DNA of 33,178 nucleotides from an uncultured Akkermansia sp. (GTDB taxonomy: Bacteria; Verrucomicrobiota; Verrucomicrobiia; Verrucomicrobiales; Akkermansiaceae). Below, piece after piece: positions 19,201 through 26,799 of the stretch. The stretch's first letter is position 1, and each line of letters opens with the position of its first letter. The stretch is taken from the NCBI GenBank assembly GCA_947630815.1, contig CANRJD010000015.1:1-33178 (forward strand), written 5' to 3'. A model generated the notes under the pieces. It saw nothing but the letters and a program-made list of their open reading frames with translations. It did no database searches and was not told the origin of the DNA. Position numbers and translations under genes: made by a program.

Positions 19201-22200
19201 ACTCGACTTGGGGTCAAAGCTGACGATTGCGCTAGACGGCGGCTCCCTCATCAAGCCGGGTGCTCAGGATCTGCTTACGATCGATTTGTCTGCTGATGTG
19301 CTGTCTGCGGCAGGTAGCGGCAATTGGCAGCTTTTCAGTGGATGGAACGAAATTGCGCAATGGAGTCAGTACATCGACTTTACCGTGGATGGAAGTCCCG
19401 TCAATTCTGAGGTATTTAGGGAACTCAAGCTGAATGAGAGCGGATATCTCACGTGGGCGTCATCCTTACTTGCCGGCGGCTACATCTATGATGGCTCAAA
19501 GGATTTGATCTGGGATGACAGCACTTCAACTAACACCGGGTGGCAAACGGATCAGGCGTACGAGAATAATGCCTCCGTACAATTCACGGCAAATGAGGGA
19601 ACTCACGCCGTGAAGGTAGGCAGCGATGTGGTGGCGGGCAGTCTCCGCGTGACGGGGCGCGCAAAATACAACGTAACCTCTTCGGCAGATGGAGCTGCGC
19701 ATCTCCTCATCGTCAAGAACAAGATGGAGTTGGTCGCTGGATCAGAGTTGAGTTTCAGCAAGGATGTGCAGCTCCAGTTGGATGGTACGGCATCCTTGGC
19801 TGAGGGAAGCAAGCTTGCGGTGAGCAGCAATATCAATCTGGGGGATACCGGCCGTTTCGATGGTACGGGCAACATTGAAAAGGGGGTGGATGTGAACCAG
19901 GTGTACGTTCAGTTCCAAGTAGATCAAGATAGGAGTTCTGACAAAGACTTTGGACAATGGTTCGCGGACAGGCTGGGCGGCGTGGAACTCGGGGCGGGCG
20001 TAGGCTTCCAAAAGACCGGTACAGGCAAACTCACTTTTGACAAGAGAGCCGGCACGTTGGATAAAGCGTTGGATATTGCTGCTGGATCGCTTTCCCTCAA
20101 TGGGGCGAGCTACACTTTGAGCGAACAACTCACTGGCACTGGCAAACTCATCGTAGTAACCGGCGGTTTAGGGACGGTGACCCTGAGCAAAGGAGCGAAC
20201 ATGACAGGAGACCTGGCGTTGAGCTGCTACGCGACAAGTTTGGCTCTTGGAGCGAACACGACCTTCGGAGGGCTTGTCAACGAAGGGAGTGATTTCAGTA
20301 TGCTGGGTAATCGTGAGCACCTCATCAAGAAGATAGACGGTGGCAATGATGTGACGTTGACGTTGAAGGTGACGGGTGGTGAGCAGAAAGAAGCCCAAGC
20401 CGTCAATGTGGGCAACGGCGTGAAGATTGTGAAGGACGGCGATGGTACACAGAAATTCGCCGAAGTAGGGGACACGGAGAACGGGCGAGTCACGCTGGCG
20501 GGAGGTGTCGAAGTGAAGCAGGGAGTGTTGGAAATCGAGGGCGACCATTCGACCATCAGCGGAGCTCTTTCCGGGAACGCAACCGAAGGCACGCTGAGAC
20601 TGGCGAGCGGGAACCTGACGATATCAGGCGGAGGAAAACACGGCGGCACCTTGGAGCTGACGGCTGGCACGATCACCATCAGCGGAGCGACCTTGGAAGT
20701 AGGCACCTTCAAGGCAACGGAGGGTAAATTGGATGTCCGGAGCAACTTGACCATCGGCTACGGAGCGAACGAAGGGTTGAGCACACTCAAGATAGCGAGC
20801 GGGACGAAAGTAACGCTCAAGGGAGGCACTTTGAAGGCAGAGTCGTTGGATCTCACCGGAACCCAAGGTGCCAGCCTCAGCATCGACATGACCGGGCAGG
20901 CCAAACTGGACTTTGGAGGCATCACACTGGGGACGGATGGAAAACTGGCTATTGAACTGACGGGGGACAACGGTGATATGGGGGGATACCAGCTGTTTGA
21001 GATAAGCTCTTTTGGCAGCGTATGGGATGCCTTGGTGACGGACGACAAGACGTGGGAAGATGTCTTTGACATCACCGTGAATGGAGAGAACGATAAGGTT
21101 CTGGGATTGAATAGGGAAGGCTGGCTCGACATGGAGACGACAGGAATGGAGTGGAACGGAGGAGGGACGTGGTCGGACACTTCCGGAAGCCAATGGGAGG
21201 GAGGCAAGACGCCCAACGGGGAGGACGTGCGCTTCACCGAGCAGGGAGCGCAGAAAGACGAAACTGTCCAGATTGAAGGCAAGGTGGCGCCGAGGAACGT
21301 TTATGTGGACGGAGGCGAGTACACCTTTACGCAGCAGGGAGGTACCGAGGGCGGTCTGAACATGAGCAGCGACGATGGAGGCGGTGTTCTGCGAGTGCGC
21401 GACGCGAAACTCACGCTCAAGCTGAAGAACACAGCCATTCCGGAAATTCAACTGAAAGACCAGGGTACCCTCGTTCTGGCACATGACGGAGCCTTGCCGG
21501 GCGACAGCAAGATCAAATTCCAAGGCGGCGTGCTGGAGTACAGCAATGCCCCACTGGCGAATTCCGACGTAAGCAGGCAGATAGCCAGTGCCGGAGAGGG
21601 CAGTGAAGCCGTCGTCAAAGTGAGTGTGGATGGCACGACGTACACCAATGGCGTGACTTGGGGATCGGCGAGTACGGCAGTAGGGGACAACAGTGGCTTG
21701 AATCTTGCCTTGAATGAAAAGGGCATCGAGAAGAGCGGCGCCGGCGACTTCACCTTGGCATGGCGAGGGACAGGAGACACGCATGAAGGGAGCATCGCCG
21801 TGAACGAGGGAAGCCTGACGCTGAACGTGAGCAACGCCACAACACTTTCCGGAACGATTAGCGGCAGTGGAACATTGAAGATCACCGGCGGAGAAGTGAC
21901 GCTGAGTGGTGGGAACAACACGGTCGCGAATATTCAAGTGGACAGCGGAGCCACCTTGAAAGCGGGCCGTGCGAATGCCTTGGGCGGAGCAGATACCACG
22001 CTCACACTCAACGGCGGCAATCTGAGCGGCAACAATGTGATCGTCAATGCCGGTCAAGTCAAGGTGATGGAAGCAACCACGCTGAGCGGAGTAACGCTCG
22101 CCGGGACAGTGACAGGAGAAGAGGCGATGAGTGCCGGGAGCGGAACAGCCGGACTGAGCGGAGATATCTCCGGATACACGGGCGAGTTGACCGGAACCGG

Positions 22201-25200
22201 TACGTGGAAATTGAGTGGAAAAGCGTTGGAGAAGCCGGTGACCAACGCAGTGAGCGGCAGTGGGATCGTGAGCTTCGCGGGAGAAAGCGTCTATGGTGGC
22301 GACGTGAAGGGAAGCGTGACGCTGGAAGGGGGCGGAGAAAACGGAGAGCAACTCGTCATCACCTCCCGAACAACGAGCAACGGAGCGAAATTGAAAGGGC
22401 AGGTCACCTTGGGCAACCAGGAAGAGCAGGCGGTGTGGCAGGGAAGCACCCTGGTGAACGGAGAGATCACGCTGGCCAACGTAGAGCTGGCCGGGGGCAT
22501 CAGGACCAAGAGGAACGCCAAGTTGTACGTGAGCACTGCGACATCGGGAGTGTCCGTGGCTGCGGCGTACGAAGCGCGAGCTGCGAGACGGACCGCTGAG
22601 GTGAACGTCAATGGGATGAGCGGCGAGCAGCTGGACGGCATCACGATCAATGAGCATGGGCGGCTCACCGGCATCACCGGCAGCTACACGGCCGACGCGA
22701 ACCACAAGCTCGAGCTGCACTTTGCGGGCGAAAACGTGGGTGAGAGTGCGACGGTCGGAGAAGGAGAAAACGCGCTCATAGCCGGGGAGGGGAGCGACTT
22801 TTCATTGAATGCCGAGAGTAAGGACAACGTGGAACTCTGGTTGTCGTCGGATGCGGTGGCAAGTATCATCGGAAAACTGTCTGAAGCGGACGGTGAGAAT
22901 GGGGAGATGGCGGATGCGTATTTGCACCTGCTGCAGGGAGGCGACCTCACGATAGGCGAAGTAACGCTGAGCGACCTGAAGGGAAGCGATGCGGAACTGT
23001 TGGAGAGGTTGGATGTAACAGAAGTGAGAGTGGAGGGAGGAAGCGTCAGGTTGGTGGGCACAGCGGCCGATGTCTTTGTGGTGAACGAGACGAGCACGCT
23101 GACCGATGCGGCGGCGCTGGGCACGTCGAAATCCACCGTATTGTCCACACCGGGAGTAGAACTGACGCTGAACTTGGATGGAGGAACAGCAGATGACCCG
23201 GAGGACAACAGAGCTATCGTGAACAACTTGCTGGGTGTAACCGGCAGTCAGTTGCACTTGCAAAACAGCAGCCAGGATGACCCGACAGGAGCGAACCGGC
23301 TGGAGGTGACATTCCACAATGCCAAAGTCAGCGTCAATGACAAGGACAAATACCCGAGCGTTGACGACACCACCGTGGAAGGACAACATACCACCTTCAA
23401 CGGAAGCATCGATGGAGGAGAAGGTGTGGACGTGAAGAAGACCGGTTTCGGCACGCTGTCCGTGGGAGGAGACTACACGCTGGAGGATGGGACGACTACC
23501 ATCACGGCAGGAGCCCTGAAACTGCGCGGAGCCAAAAACACCATCAATGGTCTGGCATTCGACTACGCAGACGTGCAACAGCAGAAGGATAAGGGAGAGG
23601 ATTACCGAGGCTTGCTGCTGGATGGTGGCCGAACCACCGTGAGGGGCAGCATCACCGAGGGCGAAAAGAAGACGGGAGAAATCGTGATGAGCAGCGGAGC
23701 GGAACTCGTGCTGAATGGCGAGAGTGACCTGGAGGGCACCTCCATAACGGGCGATGACTCGACGAAACTGACGCTTGCCGTGAAGGGAGAGCAGCGAGCC
23801 AGTCTGAAGCTGAGAGGAGGGAAGAATGTGTCGCTGGGGGAGGATGGTAAACGGACGGTGCTTTCCGGAGTGGATGTGGAAGTGCAGGAGGGCGCGAGCA
23901 TGGAAGTGAGCGGGATTGATGCAGCCATGAAGGGAAGTGACCTGACGGTGCAAAGAGGCGAGCTGAAGCTGACCGAGGGAGCCACCATGACGGGAGGTTC
24001 TGCGACGCTGGGCAGTAGCAACAGCTTGCTCGACTTGGGCAGCAGCGCGCAGAACTCACTTACCGCGCTGAATGGCACGGGAACGCTGAAGAGCGCTGCG
24101 GGAGGGAACACGACCATCACGGGAGAGGCGGGACCGAGTGTGTTCTCCGGCAAGCTCGCGAGCACGGTTGAGGGAGCGGGCGCAGGCAAGCTGACGATCA
24201 GCAGGAATGCGGAGGTGACGCTGGACAATGTGGATACGAGTGCGGCAGGAGGCAACACTGCCAACGCCTGGGATGTGGAAGTGCAGGATGGCGGCAGGCT
24301 CACGCTGGATGTGAGCAAGTCGAACATCGGCGAGGAAGTGGTGTTGGGCGATGTGAACTTTGGCAGCGGCAATACCGTCAATCTCAAGGTGAACAGCTCG
24401 AACTACAACTTGGAAGGCAGCACCGTAAAGGGCAATACACTGAGCTTCGGTGAGAACACGATGGTGATGCTGGAAGCTGCGGCCGGAGATGTCTGGGACG
24501 GGGGCAGGAAGCTGACGCTGGGCGAATGGGGTGCTGTAAAAGGAGGAGGAGAGGACATCGACGTGCAGCTGCGCGGCGACGGCTTTATCTTTGCGGATGT
24601 GAAAGGAGTTGTTGTGGAAGGAAGAACCGTGATCGTCCAGTTGGAGGGGGCCAAGGAGAACAAGTTTGAGCGAGCCATGCCGAACGGGGAAAAGAATGCG
24701 ATGGCGGGTGCAACCATGGTGTGGGGATCGCTCAAGGATAAGTCCGAACTTGACTCGTTCGTTGATATGCTGACCAACAGCGAATCTGACTACGCCCGCG
24801 TGATACACGGACTCGTCACTCAGATGGACAACGGGCAGACGGGATCGCTTCAGAACGCCCTGGCATCCGTGGCGGGCTCCTCGGTTGCGACGATAGGTCC
24901 GGCAGTGATGGAAGACCTGCACCGGCAGATTAAGACCATCCGCAACCGCACCACCACGATGGCTACTGAGGCAACCTACGACAACTACGATCAACTGCCG
25001 CTCTGGCATGCTTGGATCAACGGCGAAGGCGGTTATCATAAGATGGATGCGGACAGTCAGGCGCCGGGTTACACGCTCAACAACTGGGGCGGCACAGTGG
25101 GTGTGGATGTGGATATGAGCCCGCAGGCGACGATGGGACTGGCTATCACCGCCATGTACGGGAACCTGAAGCCGGAATCGGTGGATGCGGCCACGGGCAA

Positions 25201-25846
25201 TGTGGATATGACATACCTGAGCGGATTCGTGCGGGCGACAGGCGGCGCGTGGATCCACACCTTCGTGATGAGCGGAGGCAAGGCCGATGTGCAGCTGGAT
25301 CGCACGGTGAGCTATGGCACGGGCAGCTACAGAACTCGAGGATCCACGGATGGCTACGTGTTGGGCGCCATGTATGAGGTGGGCTATACGAGGCTCTTCT
25401 CCACAAGCGGAACCTTTGCGTTGCAACCCGTCTTCAATGTGGAGGCGAGGCATGCCAGCATTAAGGGGTACACGGAAACGGGAAGCGATGCAGGTTTGCA
25501 TGTGGATGAAATCTCACAGGATGTGGTCACCTTTGGATTGGGCGCACGTATGCAGAGCCTCGTTGGCGAGAACTCCTTCAATCGCACAGCGATTTTCGAG
25601 GCGCGTTTGCTGCTGAAGGCCGACGTGGGCGACCGCTCTGGCACGGCTGACAACACCCTGCTGGGAGCGGTAACAAGAGCAGAGGTAGAAAGCGCGGAGG
25701 TGGGGGCCATCGGAGTGGAAGTGGGAGCAGGGCTCACGATACCGTTGGGATCGTCCTCGGGAAGCATTTTCATGGATGCTTCTGTGGAGTGCCGCCGCGG
25801 ATGGACCAGCTTGGATGCCTCGGCGGGCTATCGCATTAGCTTCTGA
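13256..25846 (+). CDS. Giant autotransporter (type V secretion), 4196 residues
   Basis: A single uninterrupted frame. The N terminus (MKLHLPTGLRKALLVCLAAV, then an Ala-rich stretch) is a signal peptide for Sec export. The passenger (about 60-3800) is almost free of Cys. It is built of Gly/Thr/Ser-rich strands such as GxLxLxG and NGGI, typical of beta-helical autotransporter repeats. Five segments each begin with a Trp-rich start (near residues 416, 1029, 1579, 2076 and 2629) after a recurring IDLxx...QLFxxW...DF block. Residues about 3803-3905 form a helical linker. The last ~282 residues (from PLWHAWINGEGGY, about 3915) are the outer-membrane barrel, ending in the aromatic beta-signal GYRISF. 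No protease or adhesion domain is recognised, so the passenger's role is unknown. No Shine-Dalgarno precedes the ATG. Direct repeats flank the gene. Confidence 0.93.
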   Translation: MKLHLPTGLRKALLVCLAAVALPAATIPTTVASASGIAAAFLIASQRAAAEGLSLGTKEVEGQETVDSITVDNDEAGSISGGVKIGNDESLTVTGTLSGTLQKSLRISSGVNNQSSTGKVYLRSGGTMDGNMNVFDGITICIGNGQTLSVAALGGNGGVFNADGEGATLKVTGTAEQEGQKQTIEGNVAVELDSNAVQVLQESTIKGKLTLGGGSVLKAYKSLQWSEDWLQLDGLLEGTGTIQVGGAGANGYTGGKLIWKGTTNSATAKLKFDGTATLELHNNLSVSALSFAEGAQSATIARGSDVGETVTLSLGTITVNSAGSGITIGIDGGVLLDFSDIAKSGEGKLTINLTEYTDQTEFQLFESSLFGTWLSSHQEDWSDYIDFQGLDIGKKASLDTSRAGYVTVSTTSKSYTYGGTSDLTWQVGQDSGWTTGGAWEQGGIVQFTASSGVHTVTLGGEVTADQLEITQAGATYNFTGNHTLTLGEFKARGDTVVNVSFAEGTNVHVTRDMTFEAQGRNELTFGERLIVDGKVTVWGGGGGVAVGESAAQLTLKKGGTFGELDVSWRTNLLLGDDVVLEQGFAFNNSAHAAVFSRTQDAVDAQKDVYVVMENSSSFNSDGANSHFQFTDVGFKVRGSKHSITLSGPNWNIGGNLAAEDEGALSTTQGMNFTVTGKLIVDTTGTIDLQGSTVTVGGASVANKGDAGLKLRDGASLTLTEELSGEGQVTHWGKTLTLKKGGKIGSISMAWGTAGETMELVLGADLELNTFVSPGFNATMANINRDAEISESTVYVLFNIGDEASQSLADFYKRLKFNEEKVVIGDGVGIGKTGSEKLTITDEGTLECSLKIKEGDMEFQGAVTFNKDIVLAGGNAVFNASGNAVTGKLEGASGSLTLGNSASLSLNGGINGSLTNLTLGASAVLDVKSGTLNLTGNLSFETESKIKLNESGQKITLTSSALQGISDKTLAIELTSAFMGDSASNSIQLFTYWDEAWDKLFTFSVEGDSGVAYKGLHVDSGMLVWGDEPMPGGDMTWSGAGTAVTLGDSISGDGWSATGAVDDTKTVTLEGSAAAVAVDVDGGDDNVVTMKSLTVGNAGGSATTYTFSAASDQTLKVSEGVTINDSSVFGEHVVVDATGSTVAVNGGITKFENGSTLTAGKLTISGQGTVVELHSAADSVNVQGTLANDVSGGNVVGVNGDGGIEIEDGATLRLTSDVFSDLAYAKGLGTVDIAIGGSPTGKWDNWFGNLFPAVAYDGAELTLRLSSSTNLILDGNLGDRLQNAKKVDIENGSSVIVNAKGSGGQDLFNVGTDHELHIEGSGADGAGALVIGQAETISWAFVLDGAATVTNTAAMMLTGELDTGSDGKALTKKGNGTLEFGDSFSTKAGSSGTVAVEEGTLKLSNTTNANALQNHTIVLTSGSTLESGITGTVKALTGTGTLNVTDGELTLTDATSSTLTSLQLAAGAKLTVSKGNFAITSALTWGKGSVLKLGAKLTIDLTGVSSLTAPEGAHKLKIDLASDALDQNNSYQLFRGWREDWNSADLFDFTIDGQAVDTNTYADLRLNSEGKLEWGGSSPAPEELTWYTPGEGNTWGTSGTGWGEEGTAAWNNQGQTTAVFNDTTGEEVTISGALKAAVVQVKGGGQMWGFKVGRDDSLTVNETLNVGDSTKLAISGEGGVDVKGGVALGVGSSILLKEGSRLTTGKTWTFGSNSGVQMESDSTLVYTFSDSENFLSLVKTLSTTADATGAMLELAGTEDVSVTVNENITFATGLKKTEGGITLTALEAGQSITIGGEIDVKSLSWIGAEGGSPNNLTLKKGGRIHGNLLLTLYGTLILGGDLVVGGEIQSGAYAENVVGTGNEYLLVERSGEMPWNTFLSSYTNRVTLGGVGMGKAGVEELIINDEATLENNFKVSEGTVTFRGTVTITDKKLALSDGATVNFNGGIAASLTALTLGSHAKMSIASGETLTLRGGFTWGQGAILDLGSKLTIALDGGSLIKPGAQDLLTIDLSADVLSAAGSGNWQLFSGWNEIAQWSQYIDFTVDGSPVNSEVFRELKLNESGYLTWASSLLAGGYIYDGSKDLIWDDSTSTNTGWQTDQAYENNASVQFTANEGTHAVKVGSDVVAGSLRVTGRAKYNVTSSADGAAHLLIVKNKMELVAGSELSFSKDVQLQLDGTASLAEGSKLAVSSNINLGDTGRFDGTGNIEKGVDVNQVYVQFQVDQDRSSDKDFGQWFADRLGGVELGAGVGFQKTGTGKLTFDKRAGTLDKALDIAAGSLSLNGASYTLSEQLTGTGKLIVVTGGLGTVTLSKGANMTGDLALSCYATSLALGANTTFGGLVNEGSDFSMLGNREHLIKKIDGGNDVTLTLKVTGGEQKEAQAVNVGNGVKIVKDGDGTQKFAEVGDTENGRVTLAGGVEVKQGVLEIEGDHSTISGALSGNATEGTLRLASGNLTISGGGKHGGTLELTAGTITISGATLEVGTFKATEGKLDVRSNLTIGYGANEGLSTLKIASGTKVTLKGGTLKAESLDLTGTQGASLSIDMTGQAKLDFGGITLGTDGKLAIELTGDNGDMGGYQLFEISSFGSVWDALVTDDKTWEDVFDITVNGENDKVLGLNREGWLDMETTGMEWNGGGTWSDTSGSQWEGGKTPNGEDVRFTEQGAQKDETVQIEGKVAPRNVYVDGGEYTFTQQGGTEGGLNMSSDDGGGVLRVRDAKLTLKLKNTAIPEIQLKDQGTLVLAHDGALPGDSKIKFQGGVLEYSNAPLANSDVSRQIASAGEGSEAVVKVSVDGTTYTNGVTWGSASTAVGDNSGLNLALNEKGIEKSGAGDFTLAWRGTGDTHEGSIAVNEGSLTLNVSNATTLSGTISGSGTLKITGGEVTLSGGNNTVANIQVDSGATLKAGRANALGGADTTLTLNGGNLSGNNVIVNAGQVKVMEATTLSGVTLAGTVTGEEAMSAGSGTAGLSGDISGYTGELTGTGTWKLSGKALEKPVTNAVSGSGIVSFAGESVYGGDVKGSVTLEGGGENGEQLVITSRTTSNGAKLKGQVTLGNQEEQAVWQGSTLVNGEITLANVELAGGIRTKRNAKLYVSTATSGVSVAAAYEARAARRTAEVNVNGMSGEQLDGITINEHGRLTGITGSYTADANHKLELHFAGENVGESATVGEGENALIAGEGSDFSLNAESKDNVELWLSSDAVASIIGKLSEADGENGEMADAYLHLLQGGDLTIGEVTLSDLKGSDAELLERLDVTEVRVEGGSVRLVGTAADVFVVNETSTLTDAAALGTSKSTVLSTPGVELTLNLDGGTADDPEDNRAIVNNLLGVTGSQLHLQNSSQDDPTGANRLEVTFHNAKVSVNDKDKYPSVDDTTVEGQHTTFNGSIDGGEGVDVKKTGFGTLSVGGDYTLEDGTTTITAGALKLRGAKNTINGLAFDYADVQQQKDKGEDYRGLLLDGGRTTVRGSITEGEKKTGEIVMSSGAELVLNGESDLEGTSITGDDSTKLTLAVKGEQRASLKLRGGKNVSLGEDGKRTVLSGVDVEVQEGASMEVSGIDAAMKGSDLTVQRGELKLTEGATMTGGSATLGSSNSLLDLGSSAQNSLTALNGTGTLKSAAGGNTTITGEAGPSVFSGKLASTVEGAGAGKLTISRNAEVTLDNVDTSAAGGNTANAWDVEVQDGGRLTLDVSKSNIGEEVVLGDVNFGSGNTVNLKVNSSNYNLEGSTVKGNTLSFGENTMVMLEAAAGDVWDGGRKLTLGEWGAVKGGGEDIDVQLRGDGFIFADVKGVVVEGRTVIVQLEGAKENKFERAMPNGEKNAMAGATMVWGSLKDKSELDSFVDMLTNSESDYARVIHGLVTQMDNGQTGSLQNALASVAGSSVATIGPAVMEDLHRQIKTIRNRTTTMATEATYDNYDQLPLWHAWINGEGGYHKMDADSQAPGYTLNNWGGTVGVDVDMSPQATMGLAITAMYGNLKPESVDAATGNVDMTYLSGFVRATGGAWIHTFVMSGGKADVQLDRTVSYGTGSYRTRGSTDGYVLGAMYEVGYTRLFSTSGTFALQPVFNVEARHASIKGYTETGSDAGLHVDEISQDVVTFGLGARMQSLVGENSFNRTAIFEARLLLKADVGDRSGTADNTLLGAVTRAEVESAEVGAIGVEVGAGLTIPLGSSSGSIFMDASVECRRGWTSLDASAGYRISF

Positions 25847-25857
25847 CGCATAGAACC

Positions 25858-25903
25858 GGCGAGTGGGGGGCGCGCTTCATAATACGTGGAGCGCGCCCTC
25901 GCC
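25858..25903 (+). terminator. Strong GC hairpin after the autotransporter
   Basis: The outer stem GGCGAG/CTCGCC and the inner stem GGCGCGCT/AGCGCGCC are joined with a 5-base bulge and a 13-base loop, starting 11 bases after the stop. There is no T-tract, so it may stabilise the mRNA 3' end or act with Rho instead of being a classic terminator. Confidence 0.5.
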
Positions 25904-25919
25904 GTGGTCAGGTCTCCCC

Positions 25920-25936
25920 CACACGTGTCCCAATAA
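25920..25936 (-). promoter_or_regulatory. TTGGGAC-type motif, copy 3, without a gene below it
   Basis: On the minus strand TTATTGGGACACGTGTG, nearly the same as the copy in front of nuoB. Here it points into the 3' end of the autotransporter, where no minus-strand gene exists, so it is probably a passenger of the duplicated repeat. Confidence 0.45.
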
Positions 25937-26105
25937 AATTTTCACATGTCCATTCAACCCGTTTCTCAAGCGTTTCCCATGGATGAAGGAGATAAGCAAG
26001 CAAGACGGCAAACCATTGGCGATTGAACAAGGCCGTGAAAGCCCCCGAGGGCTCGGAGTGGGATTGGACAAAAGCATAGCTTTTGCCCGAAGGGCGAAAG
26101 CGACC
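25921..26105 (+). repeat. Right copy of ~185-bp direct repeat flanking the autotransporter
   Basis: Same orientation and order of conserved blocks as 12627-12812, starting ACACGTGTCCCAATAAAAT and ending in the CAAAAGC stem-loop. On the minus strand both copies can be read as a peptide containing AYLLHPWE with a synonymous change (TAC/TAT), but the frames part company further on. Confidence 0.75.
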
Positions 26106-26245
26106 GACGACCGTAAGGTCGATTAGCCAAAAGCAATAGCTTTTGCCCCGTAGGGGTGAAAACTGGCGACGGCTGTAAGCCAGTTTGGCCAAAAGCATAG
26201 CTTTTGCCCCGTAGGGGTGAGGAGTCGTGAGGCGACTTCGAAGCA
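26062..26245. repeat. Tandem array of three ~60-bp stem-loop units
   Basis: Three units each contain CAAAAGC-(3-4 bases)-GCTTTTG (26069-26085, 26128-26145, 26190-26206). Each is followed by a second small hairpin (GCCC-GAA-GGGC, then CCCC-GTA-GGGG twice) and a third, variable hairpin (GACC/GGTC; CTGGC/GCCAG; GTCG/CGAC). Periods are 59 and 62 bases. The third hairpins differ in sequence but keep their pairing, which suggests selection on RNA or DNA structure. Confidence 0.7.
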
Positions 26246-26448
26246 ACAGTCGATGGGGCGGCGCTGAGTCAACCCGACGTAGTCTCACACAGGAGATTTC
26301 CTTCTATCAACGCACCATCGTCTTCGAAAATTATGCTTTGCTTTTGCTTCGCAGGAATGCGCGTAGTGCGTTAGCGTTCAAATCGCAAATCGTAAATAAC
26401 CAACGGCTTATGCTGCATAATATGCCGTCAGCTACCTACTGGGATCGC
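26246..26448. other. Intergenic stretch with heptads and a hairpin, no gene
   Basis: Contains two heptads TCGCAAA-TCGTAAA (26382-26395) and an imperfect hairpin ACGGC...GCCGT (about 26403-26430). A 134-codon plus frame starting at 26227 runs through the stem-loop array and the tRNA promoter and has no protein-like character, so it was not called. Confidence 0.5.
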
Positions 26449-26481
26449 TTTTTCTTGGGACGGATGTGGGTCTCCCCACAT
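26449..26481 (+). promoter_or_regulatory. TTGGGAC-type motif, copy 4, with adjoining hairpin
   Basis: TTTTTCTTGGGACGGATGTG (26449-26468) overlaps a perfect 7-bp hairpin ATGTGGG-TCTC-CCCACAT (26464-26481) followed by GTTTT. It lies 104 bases before the tRNA-Glu -35 box, in the same direction. Confidence 0.5.
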
Positions 26482-26572
26482 GTTTTACTGCCCGGCAGTT
26501 TCGCTTTCGCCCCAGTTCCGCACGTTGATTTTTCAGGACGTCGTTTTTTTCTCTCGATGAGAGAATTTGTGC

Positions 26573-26601
26573 TTGCCAAGGGAGCCCCTCTATGTTACAT
26601 T
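26573..26601 (+). promoter_or_regulatory. Promoter of tRNA-Glu
   Basis: TTGCCA (26573-26578), a 17-base spacer and TACATT (26596-26601). Transcription would begin near 26608, 25 bases before the mature tRNA. Confidence 0.7.
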
Positions 26602-26632
26602 TCCTCCCGCTCTGTTCGGAGAGCAACCTAAA

Positions 26633-26705
26633 GTCTGGATCGTCTAGAGGCCTAGGACTCTCGCCTTTCACGCGGGCAACACGGGTTCGAATCCCGTTCC
26701 AGATG
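26633..26705 (+). tRNA. tRNA-Glu (anticodon TTC)
   Basis: A full cloverleaf of 73 bases: acceptor GTCTGGA/TCCAGAT (first pair G-U), D arm GTCT/GGAC, anticodon stem CTCGC/GCGGG around CTTTCAC, T arm ACGGG-TTCGAAT-CCCGT, discriminator G. CCA is not encoded. A tyrosine recombinase remnant starts 283 bases downstream, and tRNA 3' ends are common integration sites. A second copy of the tRNA 3' end was not seen in the window. Confidence 0.97.
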
Positions 26706-26742
26706 CTATATTTTGAGGGTATTAGAGTTTTGTAGCGCGCAT

Positions 26743-26768
26743 AAGTGCCTGATGGGGCACTTTTTTAT
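26743..26768 (+). terminator. Rho-independent terminator after tRNA-Glu
   Basis: The perfect stem AAGTGCC/GGCACTT with loop TGATGG is followed by TTTTATTTT. It directly abuts the promoter-like TTGACA at 26770. Confidence 0.85.
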
Positions 26769-26769
26769 T

Positions 26770-26799
26770 TTGACAGGGGTGCGGAGGGTGCTATATAGT
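26770..26799 (+). promoter_or_regulatory. Candidate promoter of the recombinase region
   Basis: A perfect TTGACA (26770-26775) and TATAGT (26794-26799), 18 bases apart (or TATATA at 16 bases). It reads towards the GGGTCACAT repeats and the recombinase. Confidence 0.5.

Noticed and set aside
20624..22720. A 698-codon open frame on the minus strand opposite the autotransporter
   Set aside because: It is a shadow of the GC-biased repetitive coding strand, with no domain-like segments. Similar long antisense frames occur at 14378-15445, 22802-23953 and 24056-25501.
26227..26631. 134-codon plus-strand frame before tRNA-Glu
   Set aside because: It spans the stem-loop array, heptads, the TTGGGAC motif and the tRNA promoter; composition is not protein-like and there is no start signal.
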